DNA from: Planctomycetaceae bacterium
Lineage (GTDB): Bacteria > Planctomycetota > Planctomycetia > Pirellulales > Pirellulaceae
Length of the DNA stretch: 13,229 nt
NCBI GenBank assembly: GCA_007124535.1
Contig: SLEY01000337.1
Coordinates: 1 to 13,229, forward strand
Reading direction: 5' to 3'
The position numbers and the translations under genes were made by a program. The notes under the pieces were generated by a model. The model was not told the DNA's origin. It did no database searches and saw only the letters and a program-made list of their open reading frames with translations. Shown here piece after piece: positions 1 to 6,638 of this stretch. Within the stretch, counting starts at the first letter, position 1, and each line of letters starts with the position of its first letter.

Positions 1-377
1 CCCGCTGTCTGGTTTTCTTGGAATGCGGCGGCTCGACACCGCTTTCGTTTTTCGTCCGCTTTGTATTTCCTACGATCGCCGTCGGAGGAGCGCAGAGAAA
101 GGCACAGCCAAAGCGGCCTCGAGCCGCCGCACTCCAGAATACCTGCAACCCCTATTTGGGCACACGGCCTATAGTTCGTAATAATGGGATTGGGCACTTT
201 GGTGTTGGCAAGCACCAATTGGACACCCCGGCTCGGACTGGAAGAAATGCTCGAATCGGAGGGCAAGCCTACTTGGTGGCAGACCGACGGGGAATTAAAC
301 TAGAATTCTTGACAGTTCCTACGGTTCGGTGCCGCCGGCCCCGCCGTTTCCCGTTTTTTCTCTCCGGCGAGTGTCCC
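1..377. other. Upstream region with no supported gene
   Basis: I find no credible gene here. The frame of the downstream aroDE fusion happens to stay open back to about position 18, but that stretch reads as low-complexity Arg/Pro/Gly sequence unlike any AroD N-terminus, so I treat it as non-coding. It holds three small inverted repeats: GCGG/CCGC at 25-28 and 39-42 followed by a T-rich run (a weak terminator shape for a gene to the left), GCGGC/GCCGC at 113-117 and 123-127, and TTGGTG/CACCAA at 199-204 and 213-218. A TTGACA occurs at 309-314, but no good -10 box lies 16-18 nt downstream. Confidence 0.55.
25..51 (+). terminator. Weak possible intrinsic terminator
   Basis: A 4-bp GC stem (25-28 with 39-42, 10-nt loop) is followed by a run of T broken by C and G (43-52). 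It could end a gene lying left of the window. The stem is short, so this is a tentative call. Confidence 0.22.
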
Positions 378-1862
378 ATGATTTGTGTGTGTATTGGTCG
401 CGGCCGTCACAAGCACGTGCTGGCCGAGCATCGCTATTTGGCGGAGCAAGGCGTGCGCTTGGTGGAATTGCGTTTGGATTACATCCGCAGTCGGCCGAAC
501 ATCCCCCGCTTACTGAGGGATCGGCCGTGTCCCTGCATCGTCACCTGCCGCCGCGAGGTGGACGGGGGTCAGTGGTCGGATACGGAGGAGAATCGTCGTT
601 TGGTGTTGCGGACGGCGATCGCCGAGGGGGTGGATTACATTGATTTGGAAGAGGACATTGCGGGCGAGATCCCCCGGTTTGGCAAGACCAAGCGGTTGAT
701 CAGTTATCACAACTTCCGGGAGACGCCGGAAGATTTGGCCAGCATCCACGAGCGTCTGTGCGGTTTGGATCCGGACATTGTCAAACTTGCCACGATGGCG
801 CACCGGCCCAGCGACAACCTGAAGATGTTCCGGTTGATGGAAGAGGCTCAGGTGCCCACGATCGGCATCTGCATGGGCGAGATCGGCGCGCCGACCCGGA
901 TTCTGGCCGGCAAATTCGGGGCCCCGTTTACCTATGCCACTTTTCAGCATGAGCGGAAATTGGCCCCGGGCCAGATGAGTTTCAAGCAGATGCGGGATGT
1001 TTACCGGTACGATGCTTTGGACAAGGACACCGAGATCTATGGTGTGATCGCCGATCCGGTGGCTCAGAATCTGGGGCCGATTGTCCACAGCGCCGGTTTT
1101 CGAACCTTGAAGATGAACAAGGTCTTTATCCCCTTCCGGGTCCCTCGCGACGATTTGGCTTGGTTCCTGGAAGCGTCTCGTGATCTGGGGATTCGCGGTC
1201 TGAGCGTCACGGTGCCTCATAAAGAGGAGGTCGTGCGCTATTTGAGTCAGGCGGATGGTGCGGTGCGAGGAATCGGTGCGGCGAACACCGTGATTTTCGA
1301 GGAGGGGGCGCTCGTCGGCTACAATACGGATTTCCCCGCCTTCAATGAGGCACTGGACACCGTTTTTCCGAACTACGAAAAGGGCCAGAGCTTGTGGGGC
1401 AAGACGGTGCTGGTCCTGGGCGCCGGCGGGGTTGCCAAGTCGATCCTGTATGCCCTCCGCCGCCGGGATGCGGAGGTGACGGTGTCGGCACGGAGCTTCG
1501 AACGGGCTGCCAGTCTGGCCGAACGCTTCAAATGCCGCCCGATCCAGTGGTTCGATCGGGTTCGGGTCGAGCCGGATATCCTGATTAACGCCACGCCGAT
1601 CGGCATGCACCCCAACCTGGACGAAACGCCTTTCGATCGCAGTCACCTCCAGCGCGGCATGATCGTGTTCGATACCGTGTTCCATCCCGAGCAGACTTTG
1701 TTGATCAAGCATGGGCGTGAGCAGAGTTGCCGGGTGATCACGGGCGTGGACATGTTCGTTCGCCAAGCGGCGTTCCAATTCGAGCATCTGACGGGTCAAT
1801 CGGTGCCGCATGAGGTGCTGCGGGCGGAGTTGAAGCGCGCGACGGGAGCGGCGAAATTATGA
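378..1862 (+). CDS. aroDE: Bifunctional 3-dehydroquinate dehydratase (type I) / shikimate dehydrogenase
   Basis: Fusion of two consecutive shikimate-pathway enzymes, 494 aa, cytosolic. It dehydrates 3-dehydroquinate and then reduces 3-dehydroshikimate to shikimate with NADP(H). The N-terminal domain (about 1-225) is type I AroD: it has the ELRLDY strand motif, catalytic His111 in SYHNF and the Schiff-base Lys136 in IVKLA. The C-terminal domain (about 226-494) is AroE: catalytic Lys282 in SVTVPHKE, Asp318 in GYNTDF, the glycine-rich nucleotide loop from Gly348 (LGAGGVAKS) and INATPIGM. I chose ATG 378 because homology begins right there (MICVCIGRGRHK). No strong ribosome site is seen. Oddity: the shikimate-binding motif usually written SxSP is PVAQNLGP here, so both serines are replaced (Asn231, Gly233). 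The prepilin peptidase gene follows after 25 nt. Confidence 0.92.
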   Translation: MICVCIGRGRHKHVLAEHRYLAEQGVRLVELRLDYIRSRPNIPRLLRDRPCPCIVTCRREVDGGQWSDTEENRRLVLRTAIAEGVDYIDLEEDIAGEIPRFGKTKRLISYHNFRETPEDLASIHERLCGLDPDIVKLATMAHRPSDNLKMFRLMEEAQVPTIGICMGEIGAPTRILAGKFGAPFTYATFQHERKLAPGQMSFKQMRDVYRYDALDKDTEIYGVIADPVAQNLGPIVHSAGFRTLKMNKVFIPFRVPRDDLAWFLEASRDLGIRGLSVTVPHKEEVVRYLSQADGAVRGIGAANTVIFEEGALVGYNTDFPAFNEALDTVFPNYEKGQSLWGKTVLVLGAGGVAKSILYALRRRDAEVTVSARSFERAASLAERFKCRPIQWFDRVRVEPDILINATPIGMHPNLDETPFDRSHLQRGMIVFDTVFHPEQTLLIKHGREQSCRVITGVDMFVRQAAFQFEHLTGQSVPHEVLRAELKRATGAAKL

Positions 1863-1887
1863 GGCTGCGTGAAGAGGACAAGCCGGC

Positions 1888-3123
1888 GTGACGCTTAGCG
1901 CTCTGCTCTACTTGGGAATTTTCCTGCTGGGGGCGCTGGTCGGTGGCCAGCTGAATCGGGCCATCTACCGTCTGGCGTGGTTTCCTCGTCCGATCGGACC
2001 CTGGTCGGCGCCGCACCCGCAGGCCCCGCCGCGGCGCGCCTCGGACCGCATCCCCGTTTTGGGCTGGTGGGGTTTGCGACGCGAATCGCCAATCCACGGT
2101 AAGGGCTATTGGATCCGCCCGGCGGCGATCGAGTTGCTGACCGGCGCCGGTTTGGCCCTGCTGTACGCTTGGCACGTCCCGGCAGCCGGATTGATCCCCG
2201 ATGCCGTCCCCCCACCCGACGATCCCCGAATGCTGATCGCCACCTACTTGGCCCACACGCTGCTGATCTGCCTGATGATCGTGGCCACCTTCATTGATCT
2301 GGACGAACAAACCATTCCCGATTGGGTCACGATGCCCGGCACGCTGGTCGGACTGGTGCTGATGGCCGCATGGCCCGCGGCGGCCCTGCCCATCGCCACG
2401 ACGATCGGCACCCGTCCGGTTGGTATCGAACCGTTGCGCCTTACCTCTCCCCACGATTGGGCAGTTTTTCTGGACGGAGGGGCCGGGTTGGCTCTGGGAC
2501 TGGCCGCTTTCGCCGCTTGGTGTTTCGCCATCTGGCCCAAGACCGTGACGTTGCGGCGGGGGATTCGTCGAGCCGCGATTTATCTGCTTGCCAGTATGAT
2601 TCGTTTCCCCGGACGGAGGGTGCTGCTGGCGATCCTGGCCGGCGGTTCCGCCGTGATCCTCTTGGTTTGGCTCCTCGGCGGGGACCGCTGGCAAAGTCTG
2701 CTGACCGCTCTGGTCGGGATGGCCTTCGGCGGCGGGCTGATCTGGATGGTCCGTGTGATCGGCCAAGCCGCACTGGGCAAAGAGGCGATGGGCTTCGGCG
2801 ATGTCACCCTGATGGCCATGATCGGCGTCTACCTCGGCTGGCAATCCACCCTGCTGGTCTTTTTCATGGCCCCTCTTGTGGCGGTGGTCATTTGCCTCGT
2901 GCAATGGGTCCTCACCCGCCGCCGCGATATCGCGTTCGGGCCCTACCTGTGCGGGGCGGCCCTGATCCTGATGATCGGTTGGAGCGAAATCTGGCAACAA
3001 TGGGCCCAACCGATCTTCTCGCTGGGCTGGCTGGTTCCGCAAGTCCTGTTCTTCTGCCTGATCCTCATGGGCGGCATGCTCAGCCTCTGGCGCGCGATAG
3101 AACAACTGCTGTTCTCGAGGTGA
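1888..3123 (+). CDS. Prepilin peptidase, A24 family (type IV prepilin leader peptidase), long form
   Basis: Polytopic membrane aspartic protease that should cleave (and perhaps methylate) type IV pilin or type II secretion pseudopilin leaders at the inner membrane. It has 411 aa, against roughly 250-290 for typical PilD. It starts at GTG with a good Shine-Dalgarno (GAAGAGGA at 1871-1878, 9-nt spacing). N-terminal segment: LLGALVGGQLNRAIYRL, then IPVLGWWGLR and IELLTGAGLALLY. Catalytic aspartates: Asp137 in FIDLDEQTIPD and Asp305 in GFGDVTLMAMIGVYLGW. About 160 residues separate the two catalytic motifs, far more than usual, because extra hydrophobic segments are inserted. The four zinc-binding cysteines of PilD are absent: the loop reads SPIHGKGYWIRP. 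It is probably co-transcribed with aroDE, a link with no obvious functional meaning. Confidence 0.88.
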   Translation: MTLSALLYLGIFLLGALVGGQLNRAIYRLAWFPRPIGPWSAPHPQAPPRRASDRIPVLGWWGLRRESPIHGKGYWIRPAAIELLTGAGLALLYAWHVPAAGLIPDAVPPPDDPRMLIATYLAHTLLICLMIVATFIDLDEQTIPDWVTMPGTLVGLVLMAAWPAAALPIATTIGTRPVGIEPLRLTSPHDWAVFLDGGAGLALGLAAFAAWCFAIWPKTVTLRRGIRRAAIYLLASMIRFPGRRVLLAILAGGSAVILLVWLLGGDRWQSLLTALVGMAFGGGLIWMVRVIGQAALGKEAMGFGDVTLMAMIGVYLGWQSTLLVFFMAPLVAVVICLVQWVLTRRRDIAFGPYLCGAALILMIGWSEIWQQWAQPIFSLGWLVPQVLFFCLILMGGMLSLWRAIEQLLFSR

Positions 3124-3244
3124 GCGGAAACCACACGGGCTTGAAAATCACACTGGCTTTACGTCGGCGGCTTCGAACGGCACAATATCGACACATCCCA
3201 CATCCCAAGAGCGAACCCAGTCCCCAAACCAGTCGGAGTCCTTC

Positions 3245-4318
3245 ATGGCAGAAATGACGTCCTATGAGCGGGTCATTACGGCGCTGCGGAACGAGCAGCC
3301 GGACCGCGTACCTCATTTTGAGTGGATTTTAGATCGTCACGTGCGCGAAGCGATCCTCCCGGACTGTACGATGGAAGAGTTCACTTTGCGGATGGGTTTG
3401 GATGCGATCCTGACCCAGCCGGATTTTGGTCGCGAGCCGATTTCCGAAACCCGCTTCCGCAACGAGTACGGCATCGTGTACGAGAAGACGGAAGAAGAGC
3501 ATGTGATCGCGGTCCAGGGTCCGATCCAAACGATGGACGACCTGCGGAATTACGAACCGCCGGACCCGCGGGCGCCGCATCGTTTCGAGAGTCTCCGGCG
3601 GTTGGTCGATCGTTACAAGGGCAAGCTGGCGATCGGCGTGCACTTGAACGATGTCTTTTCGATCCCGCGGAACCTGATGGGATTTCAGGAACTGCTGATG
3701 GCCTTGGCCGCCGATCCGGAGTTGATTCGGGGATTGGTGGAGTTGTCGGTGGATTTGAACATCGAATTTGCCAAGGAATGTGCGCGGCTGGGGGCGGATT
3801 TCGTCTTCACCGGGGACGATTATGCCTCGACCGAAGGGCCCATGATGTCCCCGGCCACCTTTCGGGAACTGCTCTACCCGGGGCTGGTCCGGGTGTTCGC
3901 CGGCTTCAAGGACCAGGGGCTGTTGACCGTCAAGCACAGCGACGGCAATATCCTGCCGCTGTTGGACATGATTATGGATGCCCGGCCGGATTGCCTGGAT
4001 CCGATCGATCCCAACGGCGGGCTGGACATCGGTCAGCTGAAGCGGGATCACGGGGATCATTTTGCCATGAAGGGCAACGTGGATTGCGCGCATCTGCTGA
4101 CCTTCGGGGACATGCCGGACGTGGTCCGGCAGACGAAGGAGGTGCTGCGCCTGGCGGCCCCGGGCGGCGGTTTCATTCTGTCCTCCAGCAACAGTGTGCA
4201 TTCCAAGGTGAAACCGGAGAATTATCTGGCCATGTGGAACACGGTCCGCACCTACGGAACCTATCCGATCCGGTTGGAGCCGATGGAGACCAGTGGTGCG
4301 GGTGCCGCGTTCGGCTAG
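3245..4318 (+). CDS. Uroporphyrinogen decarboxylase-like (UroD/MtaA/CmuA superfamily) protein
   Basis: A 357-aa TIM-barrel protein of the UROD superfamily, which includes true HemE and corrinoid/coenzyme M methyltransferases. Visible family signatures are ALRNEQPDRVPHFEW at the N-terminus, GDDYASTEGPMMSP in the middle, KHSDGNILPLLDMIMD, then DPIDPNGGLDI and the late FAMKGNVDC strand. The N-terminal Arg-rich porphyrin-carboxylate loop of HemE is not obvious, so I do not call it hemE. Members of this group occur in many copies in planctomycetes and other bacteria and mostly lack an assigned reaction; methyl transfer between a corrinoid and a thiol is one possibility. ATG 3245 has GGAG at 3235-3238, 6 nt upstream. 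A 121-nt gap separates it from the prepilin peptidase gene, so it may have its own promoter. Its stop codon overlaps that of the convergent lipoprotein gene. Confidence 0.85.
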   Translation: MAEMTSYERVITALRNEQPDRVPHFEWILDRHVREAILPDCTMEEFTLRMGLDAILTQPDFGREPISETRFRNEYGIVYEKTEEEHVIAVQGPIQTMDDLRNYEPPDPRAPHRFESLRRLVDRYKGKLAIGVHLNDVFSIPRNLMGFQELLMALAADPELIRGLVELSVDLNIEFAKECARLGADFVFTGDDYASTEGPMMSPATFRELLYPGLVRVFAGFKDQGLLTVKHSDGNILPLLDMIMDARPDCLDPIDPNGGLDIGQLKRDHGDHFAMKGNVDCAHLLTFGDMPDVVRQTKEVLRLAAPGGGFILSSSNSVHSKVKPENYLAMWNTVRTYGTYPIRLEPMETSGAGAAFG

Positions 4319-4983
4319 TATGCCAAACCCACCGCGTCGTGGGCAAAGTCCTCTTCGATCCGGTATTCGTAGAAATGCTTGGCGATTTGTTGCGAGAGGA
4401 TCATCACAAACATCTCGCGAAAACGAGCCTCGCTCATCTCGGTCGCATGCCGCGCACTGTTCCGGGGGAAAGTGAAGTCGGGCATGGTCTTGCGAAACAC
4501 CACCGTGCCCTCGTCGTTCATGTCGTACACCGTGACAATCAGGTCCGCGCGCCCCTTGTACAACGTCATCCCCTCATGCAGGCGAACGGAGTCGAGATCG
4601 ATTGCCAGCACTTTGTCCGCCGAAACGCCTCGGCCAATCTCGCGATAGTCCATCTGATCCCAATCGTTTTGGTCGATCCAATCGGCGATCTCGTCCTGAG
4701 GTACGATTTCGATCCTCTTGACTTTCTGGTTCAGGATGACCGCCACCGCCCTTTCCACCAACCGCGACATCGAGTGGGAACCGACCGAGGAGGCGTTGGC
4801 CACACTGACAATGGCCACGCGTTGACCAGCCAACCCCGGATACTCGGCAGGGATCTTGTGCCCCCCCTGGATCCAGTAGAGAACATGCGAGGCAAAACCC
4901 ACGCATCCTTGCGATGTCAATGACACTAAAATAACTAGTGCGATCAACCAGTGGTTCGGTATTCGTGAGGCAGCGTGATCCAT
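4315..4983 (-). CDS. Hypothetical lipoprotein
   Basis: 222-aa protein of unknown function. The N-terminus (MDHAASRIPNHWLIALVIL...) is a lipoprotein signal: a basic/His n-region, a hydrophobic stretch, and lipobox LTSQGC, giving a predicted lipidated Cys at residue 27. The mature part reads as one mixed alpha/beta domain with strands such as RVAIVSVAN, RIEIVPQDEIADWI and KVLAIDLDSVRL and the terminal segment ADLIVTVYDMNDEGTVVF. That pattern loosely recalls periplasmic lipoproteins with a CsgG/LpoB-like fold (inference only). The frame stays open upstream to 5223, but I start at ATG 4983 because the signal peptide begins there and the sequence above it is Arg-rich and repeat-bearing. No strong ribosome site is visible. 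It ends head-on against the UROD-like gene with the stop codons overlapping in CTAG. Confidence 0.7.
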   Translation of the reverse strand: MDHAASRIPNHWLIALVILVSLTSQGCVGFASHVLYWIQGGHKIPAEYPGLAGQRVAIVSVANASSVGSHSMSRLVERAVAVILNQKVKRIEIVPQDEIADWIDQNDWDQMDYREIGRGVSADKVLAIDLDSVRLHEGMTLYKGRADLIVTVYDMNDEGTVVFRKTMPDFTFPRNSARHATEMSEARFREMFVMILSQQIAKHFYEYRIEEDFAHDAVGLAY

Positions 4984-5096
4984 TTCAACATCCGTGTCGC
5001 ATTGCCAAGGGTGGCGGGAGGAGAGCGAAGCGAACGACGCATTTCCAGGGCGGTAACGATAGCGGCCGTCCGAATATGTGGCAAGAGCGATCTCCG

Positions 5097-5150
5097 GACC
5101 CCGCCGAAACGCTCGGCCCGCTCGGCGCGGGTCTTTGACCCCGCCGAAAC
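5097..5150. repeat. 14-bp direct repeat pair with a hairpin between
   Basis: GACCCCGCCGAAAC occurs at 5097-5110 and again at 5137-5150, offset by exactly 40 nt. Between them lies a GC-rich inverted repeat (5116-5121 against 5127-5132, the last pair being G-U). It sits in the gap between the minus-strand sigma factor and lipoprotein genes. It may be a small mobile repeat or a regulatory region; function unknown. Confidence 0.5.
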
Positions 5151-5154
5151 CGCG

Positions 5155-5191
5155 GACCGAAGGTCTCCACCGATATGGGAGACCTTCGGTC
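5155..5191. repeat. Perfect 14-bp inverted repeat (terminator-like hairpin without T run)
   Basis: GACCGAAGGTCTCC (5155-5168) pairs perfectly with GGAGACCTTCGGTC (5178-5191) across a 9-nt loop. It lies about 75 nt beyond the end of the sigma factor gene on the minus strand, where a transcription end or processing site would be useful. No T tract follows on either strand, so it is not a textbook intrinsic terminator. A further GGCCGG/CCGGCC pair lies at 5192-5197 and 5214-5219. Confidence 0.6.
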
Positions 5192-5265
5192 GGCCGGGTG
5201 GCTCGGTCAGAGACCGGCCACATCGGAGTCGGCCACAGCGATCCGCCACAGCGCTGCGGGTTGCC

Positions 5266-5862
5266 TTATCCCGAGGAAACCTCCCCGGCCGGCTGGCTGG
5301 CCGCCCGCCGTAATCGGGCTCGAGCACGGCTGAGCGTGGGCCCAATGGTGTTTTCCGGTACCCCGATTGCCGCGCTGATTTCGCGATAGCTCTTGCCTTC
5401 CAAGTGGTACAGACGGATCACCTCGGCCTCGGAGCCCTTCAGCAATCGCAACAAGGCCTGGACCTCCTCCCGGTCCTCCAGCCGGCTCTCCGGTTGGCGG
5501 CGGTTCGCTTCCGCCGTCTCCGCCGCTTCGCCAGAAACACGGCAACGGCGGAAACGGGCTTGATCTTTCAACAACTCGCGAACGATCACGCGACGAGCGA
5601 CCACGGTCAGGTAGGTCGTTAAACTACTTTCCCCGCGAAATCGCCGAAGAACCGCAAAATCGTCCCGAACCAACGCCATGAAGAACTCGGCCGCCAAATC
5701 CTCCTCGTCCTCGGCGGCCAGACGCAACGATCGGGTCGCCGCGGTATGACGAATCACATGAACCACTAACCCGACAAAGCGATCAACAAAGTCCTCCCAA
5801 GCATGGGGCTTGCGGTGGATGCACCGCTGAAGAAGCCGACGGTCAATTTCGGAGAGTACCAC
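5266..5862 (-). CDS. RNA polymerase sigma factor, sigma-70 family (ECF-like)
   Basis: 198-aa transcription initiation factor. Region 2 (about residues 20-95) contains AWEDFVDRFVGLVVHVIRH, EEDLAAEFFMALV and FRGESSLTTYLTVVARRV, which bind core polymerase and the -10 element. Region 4 (about 135-185) is a helix-turn-helix with EAEVIRLYHLEGKSYREI, then AAIGVPENTIGPTLSRARAR, for -35 recognition. Region 3 is absent and a charged linker joins the domains, as in ECF sigmas. The start is GTG at 5862, supported by GAGG about 9-14 nt upstream in TGAGGTAGAAGACTC. No anti-sigma gene is next to it; the next minus-strand gene is the lipoprotein, 282 nt away. Target genes and signal are unknown. It diverges from the ferredoxin operon. 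Confidence 0.88.
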   Translation of the reverse strand: MVLSEIDRRLLQRCIHRKPHAWEDFVDRFVGLVVHVIRHTAATRSLRLAAEDEEDLAAEFFMALVRDDFAVLRRFRGESSLTTYLTVVARRVIVRELLKDQARFRRCRVSGEAAETAEANRRQPESRLEDREEVQALLRLLKGSEAEVIRLYHLEGKSYREISAAIGVPENTIGPTLSRARARLRRAASQPAGEVSSG

Positions 5863-6145
5863 GAGTCTTCTACCTCAACAGAGTGTCTGAATCACTGCGA
5901 CTAGGGACTCCATGCTACTTGTCTTCTGCAACGTCCCCCTCGACGAATCGGATCGCTGCAATTCGCCTGCCTCCATGTTGGATTCTAGGAAGGAACTCCC
6001 CCTAAAACAAGACGAATATCTGCCAGGTGCCATTCTTTCGGGGGGCGGATATGCAACCCAGCTCGCTTCCTATCATAAGACGCATCGTCGCCAGGATTAG
6101 TTCAACGCAACTCGACCCAACCGGCTCACCACCCACCGCCGACGC
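5863..6145. other. Intergenic region between sigma factor and ferredoxin operon
   Basis: I see no supported gene. A short open frame at 5912-6100 has no clear ribosome site and no recognisable family character. Around 6018-6040 the sequence loosely resembles, in reverse complement, the TGGCAGAA-type repeat seen near 12.78 kb, but the match is too poor to call. The divergent promoter of the sigma gene must lie here, but I could not pick a convincing -35/-10 pair. Confidence 0.5.
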
Positions 6146-6174
6146 TTGACATCCGCCCCCCCGCTTACTAGGAT
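6146..6174 (+). promoter_or_regulatory. Sigma70-type promoter of the ferredoxin operon or leader RNA
   Basis: A perfect -35 box TTGACA (6146-6151) is followed after exactly 17 nt by TAGGAT (6169-6174; 4 of 6 matches to TATAAT including the T, A and final AT). Transcription would start near 6181. This is the best promoter-like sequence I found in the window. Confidence 0.62.
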
Positions 6175-6180
6175 GCGCTC

Positions 6181-6309
6181 CGTTGGAAACCCGTGCGACA
6201 GGGCTCGTCTCTGTCCACCATGCACCAACGGGTGGAAACCGGTTGTGCGGAAGCGAAGTCTTCCGTTTCAGGTCGGGAAACCCCTTCTTCAATCGAAGGG
6301 TTTCTTTTT
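6181..6309 (+). ncRNA. Structured leader / candidate small RNA upstream of the ferredoxin gene
   Basis: A short transcript bounded by the promoter at 6146-6174 and the terminator at 6277-6309, about 130 nt. Three hairpins are visible. The first is closed by CCCGT/ACGGG (6190-6194, 6228-6232) with an inner GACAG/CTGTC stem (6197-6201, 6211-6215). The second is CGGAAG/CTTCCG (6248-6253, 6260-6265). The third is the terminator. GGAAACC occurs three times (6185, 6234 and 6276). It does not show the conserved SRP RNA core or any riboswitch consensus I recognise. It could be a 5' leader acting by attenuation or an independent sRNA. Confidence 0.5.
6277..6309 (+). terminator. Intrinsic terminator inside the ferredoxin 5' region (attenuator candidate)
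   Basis: GAAACCC-C-TTC (6277-6287, one bulged C) pairs with GAAGGGTTTC (6295-6304) around a 7-nt loop and is followed at once by TTTTT (6305-6309). It points toward the ferredoxin gene, whose start is only 50 nt further on, and no gene ends just upstream on this strand. It therefore ends a leader or small RNA, not a coding transcript. Confidence 0.78.
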
Positions 6310-6359
6310 CAGTGATTGTTTTGTCGGAACCTTGGCTCCCCGGAAGGAGTGTTTCTCCC

Positions 6360-6638
6360 ATGACACACGTTGTTGCTGAACCCTGCAGGGACTGCAAATA
6401 CACCGACTGTGTGGTCGTCTGTCCGGTAGAATGTTTCTACGAAGATGAGCGCATGGTCTACATCAATCCGGACGATTGCATTGACTGTGAAGCGTGCGTG
6501 CCGGAGTGTCCGGTCGAGGCGATTTTCCACGAGGACGACCTCCCGGAAGAGTGGGCCGAATACCGGCAACTGAATGCGGAGAAGATCGCCACGTGTACCC
6601 ATATTACGGAGAAGAAAGAGCCGCTGGCCGAACCGTAG
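6360..6638 (+). CDS. fdxA: 7Fe ferredoxin ([3Fe-4S][4Fe-4S]), FdxA type
   Basis: 92-aa soluble electron carrier. The cysteine pattern is that of FdxA ferredoxins: Cys9, Cys17 and Cys21 (CRDCKYTDCVVVCP, with an extra Cys12), Cys25, then Cys40, Cys43, Cys46 and Cys50 (CIDCEACVPECP). Together they build one 3Fe-4S and one 4Fe-4S cluster. After the clusters comes an acidic tail (HEDDLPEEWAEYRQLN) usual for the family. ATG 6360 has a strong AAGGAG site (6344-6349, 10-nt spacing); the frame is open further up but runs through the terminator hairpin. It is the first gene of the probable operon with the DUF1570, phosphodiesterase-like and radical SAM genes. It is a plausible electron donor for the radical SAM enzyme (inference). 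Confidence 0.93.
   Translation: MTHVVAEPCRDCKYTDCVVVCPVECFYEDERMVYINPDDCIDCEACVPECPVEAIFHEDDLPEEWAEYRQLNAEKIATCTHITEKKEPLAEP

Noticed and set aside
309..340. Promoter of aroDE at TTGACA 309-314
   Set aside because: No sequence close to TATAAT occurs 16-18 nt downstream.
18..377. N-terminal extension of 120 codons on the AroDE fusion
   Set aside because: The frame is open but the translation is Arg/Pro-rich without family likeness, and AroD homology starts exactly at the ATG at 378.
510..1811. Long open frames on the minus strand opposite aroDE, the prepilin peptidase gene and the UROD-like gene
   Set aside because: They lie antisense to genes with clear motifs and give Gln/His/Arg-rich sequence typical of antisense frames in GC-rich DNA.
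4984..5223. Upstream extension of the lipoprotein gene
   Set aside because: A signal peptide with lipobox starts at the ATG at 4983; the extra 80 codons are Arg-rich and cross the inverted repeats.
5912..6100. Small 62-codon gene between sigma factor and ferredoxin
   Set aside because: No ribosome site, no hydrophobic or motif structure, and no neighbour relation; it probably arises by chance.
6181..6309. Signal recognition particle RNA or 6S RNA
   Set aside because: CAGGTC plus GGGAA recalls the SRP core, but the conserved GGAAG-AGCAGCC part is absent; no 6S-like central bubble with long closing stem is visible.
6494..6592. Start of the DUF1570 gene at the GTG at 6494
   Set aside because: It would lie deep inside the ferredoxin gene and give a Gly/Arg-rich leader; the GTG at 6593 or 6638 puts the signal peptide at the N-terminus.
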